The notes: a model not told the origin generated them from the sequence alone. A stretch of 64,000 nucleotides of DNA from Flavobacteriaceae bacterium (GCA_018401115.1 JAGYKX010000002.1:37393-101392); one strand, 5' to 3'; positions 48,926 to 58,416 are shown, numbered from the stretch's first letter. Translations and numbers: made by a program.

Positions 48926-51202
48926 ATGTCCCTAAAAACAGCTTCTTTTCTTCACAAAATTATTGGCTTTGTGATTCAATTACGATGGTTACTGATTGTA
49001 TTAGGAGTACTTATTGTAGGAATTTCCGGATTGCAGACCCTCAAAAAATTATCTATTGACAATTCTCTGGGTATTTGGTTTCTGGAAGAAGACCCTAGCT
49101 ACAAAGCCTATATTGAGTACCAGGAAACCTATGGTTCGGATGAAATTTTCATTGTGATGCTACCCGTTTCCAATGCTTTGGAGCAAAAGAATGTTAACTT
49201 GTTAAGGGCGCTCAACAACACTTTAGATAGTATGCCCTTTGTGCAAACCGCCTATAGTTTAGCCAAAGCAAAGTATCCTATTATAGCAGGTAAAAAAGTA
49301 AGTTTCCGACCTTTGTATGAGGAAAACCGCAGTGAGAAAAGCATTAAAAAATTATGGGGTGATATGCCGGAGGTAATGAGCCAACTGGTCTCAAAGGATT
49401 TTAAAAACCTTTTCCTCTATGTACAACTAAGGCCTACTCCAAGTATTGAAAAGGACAGAAAAGATATTGCCCAAGAGATAGAAACCGTTATTTCAAGGTA
49501 TTTTGAAAGCTACCACATTACTGGACCTCCTGTATTAAATGAGGCTTACAATAAAGGTATATACAAAGAGAGTCTCCTTTTTGGGGGGCTTACTGTATTG
49601 GTCATTACCCTGATGCTACTGTGGTTTTTACCCAGTAAAAAATACCTGCTGATTGCCCTATTTTCTGTGGGAGCACCCATCAGTATTTTGTTTGGAATGA
49701 TTAGTGGTTTTGGATATTCACTGAATATGATCTCCATGCTTATTCCTACTATTTTAATGGTCTACAGCGTGAGTGACGTAGTGCATTTAATTAACATTTA
49801 CGACAGAGAAGCCTATGGTCTCGCTACAATAGACCGGCTGAGCGCTGCCATTAAAAAGAGTTTTACCCCTTGCTTTTACACCACACTCACCACTTTTGTA
49901 GGTTATTTTGCGCTGTACCTCTCCCCGCTTCCTGCTTTTAAAAATATGGGACTCTTTACCTGTATTGGTCTTGTACTGAGTTATGTGTTGGTGTACCTAA
50001 TCACCATTATTGGTATAAGCTTTATGAAAGAGGCCAAACCAGAGGAGAAGGCCATAAAAGAAAAAGAAGCCCCAAAGCCCCAAACACCTAAGCAAACGGT
50101 ATTGGTTTCCTGGATAAACGGCGCTACCTCTCGCTATAGCTTCAATATTATTAGAGGTTTTTCTGCCTTGCTGATGCTAGGAATATTTGCCATCACAAAG
50201 GTAGAGATCAATACAGATTCATTAAATCTTTTGGCAGAGGGACCTGCTAAAGAAGACCTCAGAAAAGTAGAGGCGCAATTAGAAGGGAGTTCGCGTTTAC
50301 AACTGGAAATTTCTAGTGCAGAAGGCAGCACTGTGATGGATAAAAAAAGCTTAGAATTACTGAGGAGTTTTCAAGAAGAAATTGCTACAAATCCACTCAT
50401 CATAGCCCCAATATCTGTGGTGAATATGGCGAACTTCTTAGAAAAAAGAAATCCTGCATTAAAAGGCATGGCTGTTTCAGAGCAAGACGCAGCCCAATTG
50501 CTCCGCTCCCTAGAAAGTAATGACAACCAATTTTTTAAACTCTTCTCTGAAGACCTAAGTAGCGTGGGCATTACGTTGAGTCTCCCTCAAATGAAAACAG
50601 CCCAATTAGAACAGGTCATAGAATCTGTTAAAAAGACCTTTCAATCCCATTTTGACCCTACAGAATACACGCTAAAAGTCAATGGATTTGCAGTGGTATT
50701 TGCTGGCCTAAATAAATTCATCTTAGCCACCCAATTAAAATCCTTTTTTGCAGCCTTTGTAGCTGCCTTTATCTGTCTTTGGTTGTTTATTAGACAGATT
50801 AAAACCACGCTTTTGGTGCTCATTCCAAACATTTTGCCCTTGGCGGTCTTGGCTATTCTCATGTGGCTTTTTAAGATTCCATTAGATGTCACTACAGCCA
50901 TGATTACTCCCATTATGCTGGGGATTGCCATGGACGACACCATTCACCTCATCTATAAATACAGGAAGTATAAAACGACTTTCGAAAGTCCCACTAAACG
51001 CATAGACCAGGCGCTGCACTACAGCGCCACGGCGCTGTTGGCTACCACGGTAGCCTTGGTGGCGGGATTTTTAATCATCGCCACCAGTGCAGTCCCATCC
51101 GTACGCTCCTTTGGTATTTTGTGCGCCGTGACCGTCAGCACAGCACTCATTACAGACCTCTTTTATTTACCAGCCCTGCTCAAAAGTTTTGACAAAAAGT
51201 AG
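48926..51202 (+). CDS. RND/MMPL superfamily transporter
   Basis: A 758-residue membrane protein with the two-fold RND layout: TM1 near residue 20, a periplasmic loop to about 210, five TMs to about 375, then a second half (TM near 410, loop to about 590, five TMs). The charged TM motifs VYSVSDVVHLINIYD and AMDDTIHLIYKYRK are typical of MMPL/HpnN-like exporters. Such proteins export lipids or other hydrophobic molecules. It is divergent from arsM; no membrane-fusion partner is adjacent, so it is more MMPL-like than tripartite efflux. Confidence 0.87.
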   Translation: MSLKTASFLHKIIGFVIQLRWLLIVLGVLIVGISGLQTLKKLSIDNSLGIWFLEEDPSYKAYIEYQETYGSDEIFIVMLPVSNALEQKNVNLLRALNNTLDSMPFVQTAYSLAKAKYPIIAGKKVSFRPLYEENRSEKSIKKLWGDMPEVMSQLVSKDFKNLFLYVQLRPTPSIEKDRKDIAQEIETVISRYFESYHITGPPVLNEAYNKGIYKESLLFGGLTVLVITLMLLWFLPSKKYLLIALFSVGAPISILFGMISGFGYSLNMISMLIPTILMVYSVSDVVHLINIYDREAYGLATIDRLSAAIKKSFTPCFYTTLTTFVGYFALYLSPLPAFKNMGLFTCIGLVLSYVLVYLITIIGISFMKEAKPEEKAIKEKEAPKPQTPKQTVLVSWINGATSRYSFNIIRGFSALLMLGIFAITKVEINTDSLNLLAEGPAKEDLRKVEAQLEGSSRLQLEISSAEGSTVMDKKSLELLRSFQEEIATNPLIIAPISVVNMANFLEKRNPALKGMAVSEQDAAQLLRSLESNDNQFFKLFSEDLSSVGITLSLPQMKTAQLEQVIESVKKTFQSHFDPTEYTLKVNGFAVVFAGLNKFILATQLKSFFAAFVAAFICLWLFIRQIKTTLLVLIPNILPLAVLAILMWLFKIPLDVTTAMITPIMLGIAMDDTIHLIYKYRKYKTTFESPTKRIDQALHYSATALLATTVALVAGFLIIATSAVPSVRSFGILCAVTVSTALITDLFYLPALLKSFDKK

Positions 51203-51224
51203 TTTTTATAATTGGTACATTATT

Positions 51225-51255
51225 AGTGATTATTGTTATATTTACAACAATCACT
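51225..51255. promoter_or_regulatory. Inverted repeat in the promoter of the dioxygenase gene
   Basis: AGTGATTATTGT (51225-51236) and ACAACAATCACT (51244-51255) pair at 11 of 12 positions around a 7-base spacer. The spacer and right arm contain TATATTTA, similar to a -7 box. It ends 11 bases before the start codon and is a candidate operator. Confidence 0.5.
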
Positions 51256-51266
51256 AAAACCTACCT

Positions 51267-52645
51267 ATGAAAATATATTCAGACGGATTCTTTTCAATAG
51301 ATCCTACCCACGGTTTCTTACCCATAGAAGAACCCTTACATACACTTCCAGAAACCTACCTAGCACTTCAAGAATTGGTAGACCAAATGCCTATTCAATT
51401 AGAGAACGGTGCCCATGGGCTTCTGGCCACAGAAGGTGCTTTTGAAAAAAAGCAGCAGCCTTACCCAACTATTTGGAAGCGGTTAAAAAAGAAACAGATC
51501 CTTTTGTAAAAGCAGCCCTTTTTAGAGCCTATAGCTTTGTGTGCTCTGCCTATACCTTGGCACCCGCCCACCATACCTATCTGAAAACAGGAAAATACGG
51601 GACTGCTCATGCCACCCTTCCCAAAGTCATTGCTCAACCATTTGTAGCGGTGTCAGCCGCGCTAGGAGTATTCCCATGGCTGGACTATCACTATTCATAT
51701 TCCCTTGGAAATTACCACAAAAAAGACAAGACAAAGGGCTTTGAATGGGAGAACCTGGCTATGGCGGTAAAGTTTTCTGGCATGGACGACGAACGCGGTT
51801 TTATCATGCTGCATGTAGATATTAATCAGTACTCGCCTGATCTGGTAAAGGCTGCCTTTGGGGTATCGGCCAAAGAGGCCAATGCGGCTTCTTTAACAGA
51901 TTCCGTGGCGCTTTTGTCTAACACCATGAAAAAAATGAACGACCGTAGAAAACTCATGTGGGAGGCTTCTAGATGGAAACATTACAATGATTTTAGGGTC
52001 TTTATTATGGGCGTTAAAGGCAATGACGACATTTTTCCAAATGGACTTACCTATGAGGGGGTGTGGGAAGAACCACACGCCTACAGGGGGCAGACTGGAG
52101 CGCAAGACAATATTATTCCAACCGCAGACATTGCTTCTGGTGTGATTCATTATTACCCACAGAATCAGCTCACTCAATACCTGATGGATCTCAGAGCATA
52201 CCGCCCGCAGTGTGTACAAGAGTTCTTTAAGGAATTGACCACTGAAATGAATAAACGGCCGCTGGTAGACCGGCTACAAGAAACCAATAACCAGTTGGGT
52301 ATGCAGCACCTTATGAAGGTATATGAGGAAATTTACCTCTTTAGAAATGGCCATTGGCAGTTTGTACAAAAATACATCATGCAAAATACGGCCTACCCAA
52401 AGGCCACAGGAGGCACCCCAATTACCTCATGGATTCCAAACCAGATAAAAGCAGTATTGAGTGCCATGAAAGCACTGTCAGATCTAATGACAAACCAAGG
52501 AGGTTGGAACAAGGCCGTTTGGGAGGAATCCTACGATAAAAAAGTACAGCTCTTAAATAAGCAATTGGAGATTGTGGCCATTGAAGCTTTTGATCCAGAG
52601 GCTGTATTTAAATTAAACCTAGAAATGGGGTATCAGGATTTTTAG
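51267..52645 (+). pseudogene. Indoleamine 2,3-dioxygenase family protein with a frameshift
   Basis: The first frame (from MKIYSDGFFSIDPTHGFLP) reaches GAFEKKQQ and then leaves the family; the homologous chain goes on in another frame as KAAALPNYLEAVKKETDPF and runs to 52645. The shift lies in the A run at 51445-51451: seven A are present, eight restore one frame of about 459 codons. Family features are FVAVSAALG, LDYHYSYSLGNY, and FRNGHWQFVQKYI containing the His expected to bind heme. IDO opens the indole ring of tryptophan to N-formylkynurenine. Confidence 0.83.
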
Positions 52646-52825
52646 AATTATTTCAAAGCCTGCGCCTTCTGTGAGTACTACGGCATCTTTGCCTCTTTCC
52701 TGGTAGTTGGCTTTTCCTGAGACCACAATCAAGACCTGTCCGGTCTCATACTTGTGCCAATCTATGGTAGAAAAACTTCTGACGGCAGTCCTACCCGAAT
52801 TACGGATTTTGAGAAAAGGGATCAT
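52619..52825 (-). pseudogene. Remnant of a cupin-domain protein
   Basis: The translation contains IDWHKYETGQVLIVVSG and NYQERGKDAVVL, which match the His-containing strand pair of small cupins (usual pattern WHxHxxGQxLxVxxGxGxxQERG). The stretch is only about 45 residues and the rest of the cupin is absent; the downstream end runs into the dioxygenase 3' end on the other strand. No start codon or RBS is convincing. It is a gene fragment. Confidence 0.55.
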
Positions 52826-52847
52826 ATCCCTATCTTTAAAATAAAAA

Positions 52848-53255
52848 ATGAACACACTACTACTCTCTTTATTCCTTTTAATGCAAACCCCTTCAGTAGA
52901 GGGAACCTGGGTCAATATTGACGACGAAACCGGCGTAGCCAAATCAGAAATTGAACTCTATGTAGAACAGGGCAAACTCTATGGCCGCGTCCTGAGATTA
53001 CTACTGCCAGAAGATCAAGGTAAAAAATGTGTGAACTGTAAAGGGTCAGATAACAACAAACCCATTGAAGGGCTTTTGATTGTTAGGGGGCTCTCTCGAG
53101 ACGATGCCGCTTGGACGGACGGTAAAATAATGGATCCAGCCAACGGTAAATCTTACGATTGCACCATTCAATTAGAAGATCCAAATACCCTAAATGTTCG
53201 TGGATTCTTAGGCTTTTCATTCCTAGGCCGCACCCAAGTTTGGAAGCGTAAATAG
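52848..53255 (+). CDS. DUF2147 family secreted protein
   Basis: A 135-residue protein with a short signal (MNTLLLSLFLLMQTPSVEG) and the DUF2147 core: GTWVNIDDETGVAKSEIELY, CVNCKGSDNNKPIEGLLIV, and the C-terminal LNVRGFLGFSFLGRTQVWKR. The Cys-x2-Cys and the GFLG...TQ(V)W(K)R end are conserved in the family. It is a periplasmic beta protein of unknown function. Its start lies beside the cupin remnant on the opposite strand. Confidence 0.86.
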   Translation: MNTLLLSLFLLMQTPSVEGTWVNIDDETGVAKSEIELYVEQGKLYGRVLRLLLPEDQGKKCVNCKGSDNNKPIEGLLIVRGLSRDDAAWTDGKIMDPANGKSYDCTIQLEDPNTLNVRGFLGFSFLGRTQVWKRK

Positions 53256-53303
53256 CGGCTTAGCTCTCCGCTAATGGAGATCTAAAAACTCCCACATAAG
53301 GTA

Positions 53304-53435
53304 TTAAGGAAGCTCAAAGAAGTCTTCTATCTTACAGCCTAAAGTCCGTGAAATTTTTAGTGCTAATACGGTAGAGGGGACATCAACGCCATTTTCAATG
53401 GCGTTGATGCTCTTTATTGAAACTAGTCTTTTTTC
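53304..53435 (-). pseudogene. C-terminal remnant of an XRE-family regulator
   Basis: About 43 codons read IKSINAIENGVDVPSTVLAL, KISRTLGCKIEDFF and ELP, which is the recognition helix and end of a YgzD-like helix-turn-helix protein. The first half is missing: TAA lies immediately upstream (53436-53438). A 13-bp perfect inverted repeat falls inside (53381-53409). It is probably a leftover of a regulator that once accompanied the two small membrane proteins just upstream. Confidence 0.65.
53381..53409. repeat. 13-bp perfect inverted repeat
   Basis: CATCAACGCCATT and AATGGCGTTGATG are exact reverse complements around a 3-base loop (TTC). It lies in the XRE remnant. There is no T run directly after it on either strand, so a terminator is not indicated. 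Confidence 0.75.
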
Positions 53436-53542
53436 TTACGACCTCTAAGTACAATCTTAAAGTAAAAAAAAATATAGATTACAAAAATAACCGATCCGAC
53501 AATAAACATTATTTTACTCTGCATATCACTATTATTTTGCAT
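53423..53542 (-). CDS. 39-residue single-span membrane protein
   Basis: The frame starts at ATG 53542, inside the end of the upstream small gene, so the two overlap by 11 bases. The product is MQNNSDMQSKIMFIVGSVIF then VIYIFFYFKIVLRGRKKKD: one membrane helix followed by a basic tail, which places the C-terminus inside by the positive-inside rule. It includes a run of nine T. Small size and overlap suggest translational coupling, but a chance frame cannot be excluded. Confidence 0.45.
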   Translation of the reverse strand: MQNNSDMQSKIMFIVGSVIFVIYIFFYFKIVLRGRKKKD

Positions 53543-53705
53543 CCCTTCTTCTTTGCCTTAGGGCAACAGAAAAAGCCAATATGGTTACTGGCCACAGGCC
53601 CACATAAATTCCCTCTAATTCATCTCCTGAAAACCATAAAAATATGGAATACAGAAAACTCAAAAAAGCCAAGATTATAGGGTAGTATTTTTCTAAAAAC
53701 TTCAT
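53532..53705 (-). CDS. Small 57-residue membrane protein
   Basis: From ATG 53705: MKFLEKYYPIILAFLSFLYS, then two hydrophobic segments separated by GDELEGIYVG, and a basic end RQRRRDAK. It has two predicted membrane helices. An upstream ATG at 53747 adds 14 residues. It forms an overlapping pair with the 39-residue protein. Similar small membrane protein plus YgzD regulator groups are common; here the regulator is only a remnant. Confidence 0.5.
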   Translation of the reverse strand: MKFLEKYYPIILAFLSFLYSIFLWFSGDELEGIYVGLWPVTILAFSVALRQRRRDAK

Positions 53706-53874
53706 AATCAGAATTTTAATATTTAATTTTATATGAAGATAAAACAAAATATTTAGTTAAAATTTTTTTCAATTTTAAATTTTAAAAATTTAATAATACT
53801 CATAATAGCGCTAGATGTAGTTTATTAACTGTCTATTTTCCTATGTTTTTGGGTATAACTTTTTCAAACACTGA

Positions 53875-53902
53875 AAGAAATATTTATTGATTAATATTTC
53901 TT
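53875..53902. promoter_or_regulatory. 10-bp perfect inverted repeat upstream of gapN
   Basis: AAGAAATATT (53875-53884) and AATATTTCTT (53893-53902) are exact inverted repeats with an 8-base spacer, ending 32 bases before the gapN start. A regulator-binding site is likely, although AT-rich background raises the chance of coincidence. Confidence 0.45.
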
Positions 53903-53934
53903 ATATTTAGTATTTTACTAAAAATCATATTGTT

Positions 53935-55524
53935 ATGAGTGATCTAAAAATTCCTGAAGCAGTTCAATTAAAACCTTTAAATAGTGACTCATATTTGGTT
54001 AATGGCGCTATAAAAAAATGGACTGGTCAAATGACAAAAGTATACTCGGTCATTGGTTCTGAAGACGCGCTTGGGAATTTTGGTCCAACATTTTTGGGAT
54101 CCGTTCCAGATATGGGAGAGGAGACTGCTTTAGAGGCAGTTAATGCTGCCAATGAAGCTTACAATCGCGGTAAAGGAATCTGGCCAACCATGTCTGTTAC
54201 TGATCGATTAAAGTGTATGGAAACTTTTGTAGAAAAAATGAAAGTGCATCGAGAAACGGTTGTGAAACTTTTAATGTGGGAAATATGCAAAAACAAAACA
54301 GATTCCTATAAGGAATTCGACAGAACAATTGACTATATAAATAATACTATAGAGGCCTACAAAAATATAGACAGGAAAGCTTCTAGATTTGACGAACAAG
54401 ACGGTGTTTTGGCTCATATTAGAAGAGGGCCAATTGGTGTTGTTTTATGTCTTGGCCCCTACAACTACCCCCTCAATGAAACTTTTTGTTTGCTCATTCC
54501 AGCCATCATTATGGGAAATACAGCTGTTTTTAAACCAGCCAAACACGGCGTTTTATTAATTACACCCTTACTAAAAGCATTTCAAGAAAGTTTTCCTCCT
54601 GGGGTAGTTAATATTGTTTTTGGTCGAGGGAGAAGTATTGCCGCCCCTATAATGAAAACAGGCATTATAGATGTCCTTGCGTTAATTGGGCACAGCACTT
54701 CTGCTGTTTCACTTCAGGATTTACACCCGAATAAAAATAGATTGAGACTCGTATTGGGATTAGAAGCAAAAAATCCTGCGATTGTCTTAGCAGATGCAGA
54801 TTTAAATCATACTGTCGCAGAATGTATTTCAGGCGCACTTTCATTTAACGGTCAAAGGTGTACCGCATTGAAAGTCATTTATGTTCATGAGTCCATTATT
54901 TCAGAATTCAATGAACTTTTTTCAAAAGCAGTAGACAATTTAGTCTTTGGAATGCCATGGGAAGACACATTTTTAACCCCATTACCAGAAACCGCAAAAC
55001 CAGCCTATATTCAAGAACTCATTAAAGATGCTATTAAGCATGGGGCAAAGGTAATGAATAAAAAAGGCGGTGAATTAACAGATAATTTTTCATACCCAGC
55101 GGTTATGTACCCTGTAAACAATAAAATGCGGTTATTCCACGAAGAACAATTCGGTCCAATAATCCCTATTATATCCTATAGCGATATAGACGTTCCTCTA
55201 AACGATATGGCAGCCTCAGACTATGGCCAGCAGGTAAGTTTATTTGGAGAAAATGTTGAAAATTTAGGACCCCTAATAGATGCTTTGGCAAATTTAGTGT
55301 GCAGGGTGAACCTCAACAGTGCTTGCCAAAGAGGGCCTGATGTATATCCATTTGCAGGTAGAAAAAATTCTGCCGTTGGAACCCTCAGCGTTTATGACGC
55401 TTTGAGATCTTTTTCAATCAGGACGTTTGTAGCGGCAAAAGACAGCTCTAAAAACAAAGAAATTATTAAAAATCTGCTCAAGTCTGAATCCTCAAATTTT
55501 ATGACCACAGAGTATCTGTTGTAA
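53935..55524 (+). CDS. gapN: NADP-dependent glyceraldehyde-3-phosphate dehydrogenase-like aldehyde dehydrogenase
   Basis: A 529-residue aldehyde dehydrogenase. Motifs include [10 protein letters not shown] near residue 175, the nucleotide-binding GHSTSAV near 260, [16 protein letters not shown] near 280, and the catalytic Cys in [11 protein letters not shown] near 310. The overall pattern is that of non-phosphorylating GAPDH, which oxidises glyceraldehyde-3-phosphate directly to 3-phosphoglycerate and makes NADPH. Other ALDH substrates are possible. Codon use is more AT-rich than in the left part of the window. Confidence 0.85.
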   Translation: MSDLKIPEAVQLKPLNSDSYLVNGAIKKWTGQMTKVYSVIGSEDALGNFGPTFLGSVPDMGEETALEAVNAANEAYNRGKGIWPTMSVTDRLKCMETFVEKMKVHRETVVKLLMWEICKNKTDSYKEFDRTIDYINNTIEAYKNIDRKASRFDEQDGVLAHIRRGPIGVVLCLGPYNYPLNETFCLLIPAIIMGNTAVFKPAKHGVLLITPLLKAFQESFPPGVVNIVFGRGRSIAAPIMKTGIIDVLALIGHSTSAVSLQDLHPNKNRLRLVLGLEAKNPAIVLADADLNHTVAECISGALSFNGQRCTALKVIYVHESIISEFNELFSKAVDNLVFGMPWEDTFLTPLPETAKPAYIQELIKDAIKHGAKVMNKKGGELTDNFSYPAVMYPVNNKMRLFHEEQFGPIIPIISYSDIDVPLNDMAASDYGQQVSLFGENVENLGPLIDALANLVCRVNLNSACQRGPDVYPFAGRKNSAVGTLSVYDALRSFSIRTFVAAKDSSKNKEIIKNLLKSESSNFMTTEYLL

Positions 55525-55611
55525 CGAAATTAGCGCATAAATCTATTTTTTCAATAGATTTAGTGTAAATGACTTTAAAGAGACGCTACTTAAATTATTA
55601 GAATAAAAACA

Positions 55612-56469
55612 CTAAGTTAATTTTTCGCTTAAATTAAAAATTCTAAGAATTAACAAGCCAAAGATAACACTTGAAATAATCAATACTACATTGGTTAAAC
55701 CAGTAGTTCCGAATGATAATCTAATCAAAATTGTACACACAATGAATCCTGTATTTCTGACAATCTGTGTGTATTTTTCAGTATACTTAAATGAGATTAG
55801 TAGTATAAAAACATCTGCAAGGATTAAAAGCTCAAAAAAGTCATTGTAAAATATGGAATTTATATTCTCTGAAAAAGTGTTGCTTAATAAATCTATAATC
55901 CAGTAAAAAAGACTAAAAGAACACATTATAACTAGGCAAAGTAACAAAATAAGACTTATGGCTTTTTTAGCAATTATAAATTTTTCAATTTTTAAATTTG
56001 AGGGTATTATAATCCTTGATTTTGCACTTTTGTTAAATAAATAGATCAAAAAATATAAGATTAAAATCCCCATTAAATCATAAATCAAATTTAGATTAGA
56101 TAAGGTTTTAAACCAATTAACCTCTAAATCAATCTTTGGGATGTCGCCAAATATCCTTCGTATAAGTATTAGAGAAATTATTTCAAATTGTTTTGATAAA
56201 GAAGTTGTAAATGACCTAGGTAAGTATAGGACTAAAAGATAAATTTCATAAACTAAAATAAATGTAAAAGGAGTATAAATTGCTGAAATTGGATTTGCAA
56301 GTAATTTGTACTCTACCAGAAAATTTATTAAGTTAAACTTTGAGAGATATATTAACGTTAGGTGAATTACAAAGCCCGAAAGTGAAAGCCAAAGAATAAC
56401 TTTTTCAATATTATTTTTTGATTTATCAGAGAATACTTTCTCAAATAAATTTTCTGTGAGTGCTACCAA
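55612..56469 (-). CDS. Hypothetical polytopic membrane protein
   Basis: A 285-residue very AT-rich gene with about seven hydrophobic segments (VILWLSLSGFVIHLTLIYL, FTFILVYEIYLLVLYL, LIYDLMGILILYFLIYLF, AISLILLLCLVIMCSFSLFY and others). The loops are charged, without recognisable motifs. No family known to me fits with confidence. It stands alone between gapN (convergent) and the TlpA operon (divergent). Confidence 0.62.
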   Translation of the reverse strand: MVALTENLFEKVFSDKSKNNIEKVILWLSLSGFVIHLTLIYLSKFNLINFLVEYKLLANPISAIYTPFTFILVYEIYLLVLYLPRSFTTSLSKQFEIISLILIRRIFGDIPKIDLEVNWFKTLSNLNLIYDLMGILILYFLIYLFNKSAKSRIIIPSNLKIEKFIIAKKAISLILLLCLVIMCSFSLFYWIIDLLSNTFSENINSIFYNDFFELLILADVFILLISFKYTEKYTQIVRNTGFIVCTILIRLSFGTTGLTNVVLIISSVIFGLLILRIFNLSEKLT

Positions 56470-56632
56470 ACTAACTGATTTTCAATATCTAAGATATTAA
56501 AAAAATATCTAGGAGTCTATTAAATTTTCTTTTATTAGATTATTTATTTAAAGCGCAGAAAATCACTAGCCAAATTTAAACTAGCTTAAAGGGTTAAAAA
56601 ACTATATTAGTAAATCAAAATATGATAATCTT

Positions 56633-56722
56633 ATGGAATGGTATATGAAAAATAGGTGGTGGATTTGGACTGTATCTGCTATATATCTTGTTTACAGAAT
56701 ATTTACAAGTATTTACTATTAA
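56633..56722 (+). CDS. Possible 29-residue Trp-rich membrane peptide
   Basis: A short frame MEWYMKNRWWIWTVSAIYLV then YRIFTSIYY, rich in Trp and Tyr with one membrane span, ending 10 bases before the thioredoxin-like gene. It could be a small membrane peptide or a leader translated before the operon. The evidence is only composition and position; it may be chance in AT-rich DNA. Confidence 0.25.
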   Translation: MEWYMKNRWWIWTVSAIYLVYRIFTSIYY

Positions 56723-56732
56723 TTTAAATGGC

Positions 56733-57215
56733 ATGAAAAATTTATTTTTTTTTGGGTGTTTGTTTTGCTTGCTTGGGTGTAAATCAGTGGTTAAAAACCC
56801 ACTTTCTGATATAGAATCTATGCAACTTAAAACCTCATATGTAGATTTAAATGCTAACAAAGTAGATTTGACTGTATACAAAGGGAAGAGAATAGTTGTC
56901 AGTTACTGGGCTACCTGGTGTGGTCCGTGTTTGAAAGAGATGCCTGGACTGAAAATAGCTGAAGATATACTTAGAAATTACAACTATACTTTCCTTTTAA
57001 TTTCTGACGAAACTGTAGCTCAAATAACTGAGTTTAAAAAAGTCAAGAATTATGATTTTAACTTTTTAAAATCTACAGAATCAAATGAAATACTTGGAAT
57101 ATACTCTTTGCCAACATCTTATATCTTTGATGAAAAAGGGAATATCGTTGAAACCATTGTAGGCGTAATTGATTGGGATTCTGAAGAAATAATTAATAAA
57201 TTAAAAATATTATAA
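56733..57215 (+). CDS. TlpA-like thioredoxin-fold lipoprotein
   Basis: About 160 residues from the ATG at 56733, giving a lipoprotein signal (MKNLFFFGCLFCLLGC). The active site WATWCGPCLKEMPGL is near residue 60. Later blocks include a cis-Pro region (IYSLPTSYIFDEKG). This is a membrane-anchored thiol-disulfide oxidoreductase facing the periplasm. It is followed after 1 base by a beta-propeller lipoprotein with a Cys-rich motif, suggesting the pair works on redox or metal maturation of that partner (inference). Confidence 0.85.
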   Translation: MKNLFFFGCLFCLLGCKSVVKNPLSDIESMQLKTSYVDLNANKVDLTVYKGKRIVVSYWATWCGPCLKEMPGLKIAEDILRNYNYTFLLISDETVAQITEFKKVKNYDFNFLKSTESNEILGIYSLPTSYIFDEKGNIVETIVGVIDWDSEEIINKLKIL

Positions 57216-57216
57216 G

Positions 57217-58416
57217 ATGAAAAAAATCTTTGTTTTTTTAACTTTTCTAATCATAGTTTCTTGCTCCTCTAAAGAGGTAGTCATTGAAGAAATCTCTTTT
57301 TTATTTGAGAACAGTAATGCACAACCCTCATTAGTCAGCAATGATGGATCCTTATCTTTATCATGGATTTCCTCTAGTGATGAAAATAATGCTTCTTTAC
57401 ATTTCAGTCAATTCAAAAATGGCAAGTGGGAAAAAGCTCAAACCGTTGCTAAGGGTTCGGATTGGTTTGTCAATTGGGCAGACTTTCCAGCGCATGCAAT
57501 TAATGAAGATTTAATATTAACAAATTATCTTAAAAAATCAGATTCAGGAACCTATACTTACGATATAATTTTAAATCTTCAAAAACTATCTGGCGAGAAA
57601 ATAAAGGAAGATTTTGTATTAAATAATGATGGTATTAAAGCAGAGCATGGCTTTGTAAGCATAATACCAAACGAAAATCAAGGTTTTTATATCACTTGGT
57701 TAGATGGCAGAAATACTACAGCAAAAGAATTAGACGGACACCATAAACCAATGACCATTCGATTTGCAGAAATAACAGCAATGGGAGCTGTTATAAATGA
57801 AGCCGAACTTGATTCAGCTACCTGTGATTGCTGCCAGACTTCTATAGCAGCCTCAGATAATGGACCTATTGTAGTCTATAGAGATAGAAGCAAAGAAGAG
57901 GTTAGAGATATTTATTTTACCCAAAGAATAAATAATGTATGGGAAACACCAGCTCCCGTTTACAATGATGAATGGGTCATAAATGGTTGCCCAGTAAACG
58001 GTCCCAAAGTTGACGCTAATTCAAATAATTTTGCAGTCAGTTGGTTTACGGTATCCAATGGGAAACCAACCGTGACGCTTTCGTTTTTAAAATACAATGA
58101 AGAGTCTTTTGGTAGCCCTATAAAAATAAACGACCACAACGCTTTAGGAAGAGTAGATCTTAAATACTTAAATGACCAGGAAGTAATAGTGAGTTATATG
58201 GAAGTAGACAATATTGGAACTTATCTAAGGATAAAAAAAGTGTCCATTGACGGAGTCGTTTCAGAGCCAATAACAATTTCTGAAATTGACGGAGGTAGAA
58301 ATACAGGTGTTCCTCAGTTAGAAATATTCAATAATGACATTTATGTAGTTTGGACCGTTTTCATAGATGGAAAGAACCAACTAAAATCTGTTAAAATAAA
58401 CCCAGAGAACATTTAA
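57217..58416 (+). CDS. Beta-propeller lipoprotein with a CDCCQ motif
   Basis: A 399-residue lipoprotein (FLIIVSCSS). The chain consists of repeated four-stranded motifs such as LSLSWISSSDE, FYITWLDGRNT, PIVVYRDRSKEEVRDIYF and FAVSWFTVSNG, like a sialidase or BNR propeller. Near residue 205 is DSATCDCCQTSIA, with a further Cys in VINGCPVNGP. The CDCC cluster suggests metal or disulfide chemistry. It is cotranscribed with the TlpA-like gene. Enzymatic function unknown; sialidase activity is not supported by the residues I can see. Confidence 0.7.
   Translation: MKKIFVFLTFLIIVSCSSKEVVIEEISFLFENSNAQPSLVSNDGSLSLSWISSSDENNASLHFSQFKNGKWEKAQTVAKGSDWFVNWADFPAHAINEDLILTNYLKKSDSGTYTYDIILNLQKLSGEKIKEDFVLNNDGIKAEHGFVSIIPNENQGFYITWLDGRNTTAKELDGHHKPMTIRFAEITAMGAVINEAELDSATCDCCQTSIAASDNGPIVVYRDRSKEEVRDIYFTQRINNVWETPAPVYNDEWVINGCPVNGPKVDANSNNFAVSWFTVSNGKPTVTLSFLKYNEESFGSPIKINDHNALGRVDLKYLNDQEVIVSYMEVDNIGTYLRIKKVSIDGVVSEPITISEIDGGRNTGVPQLEIFNNDIYVVWTVFIDGKNQLKSVKINPENI

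Noticed and set aside
53417..53680. Plus-strand 87-codon frame near 53.5 kb
   Set aside because: It is antisense to the two small membrane protein genes and has no recognisable features.
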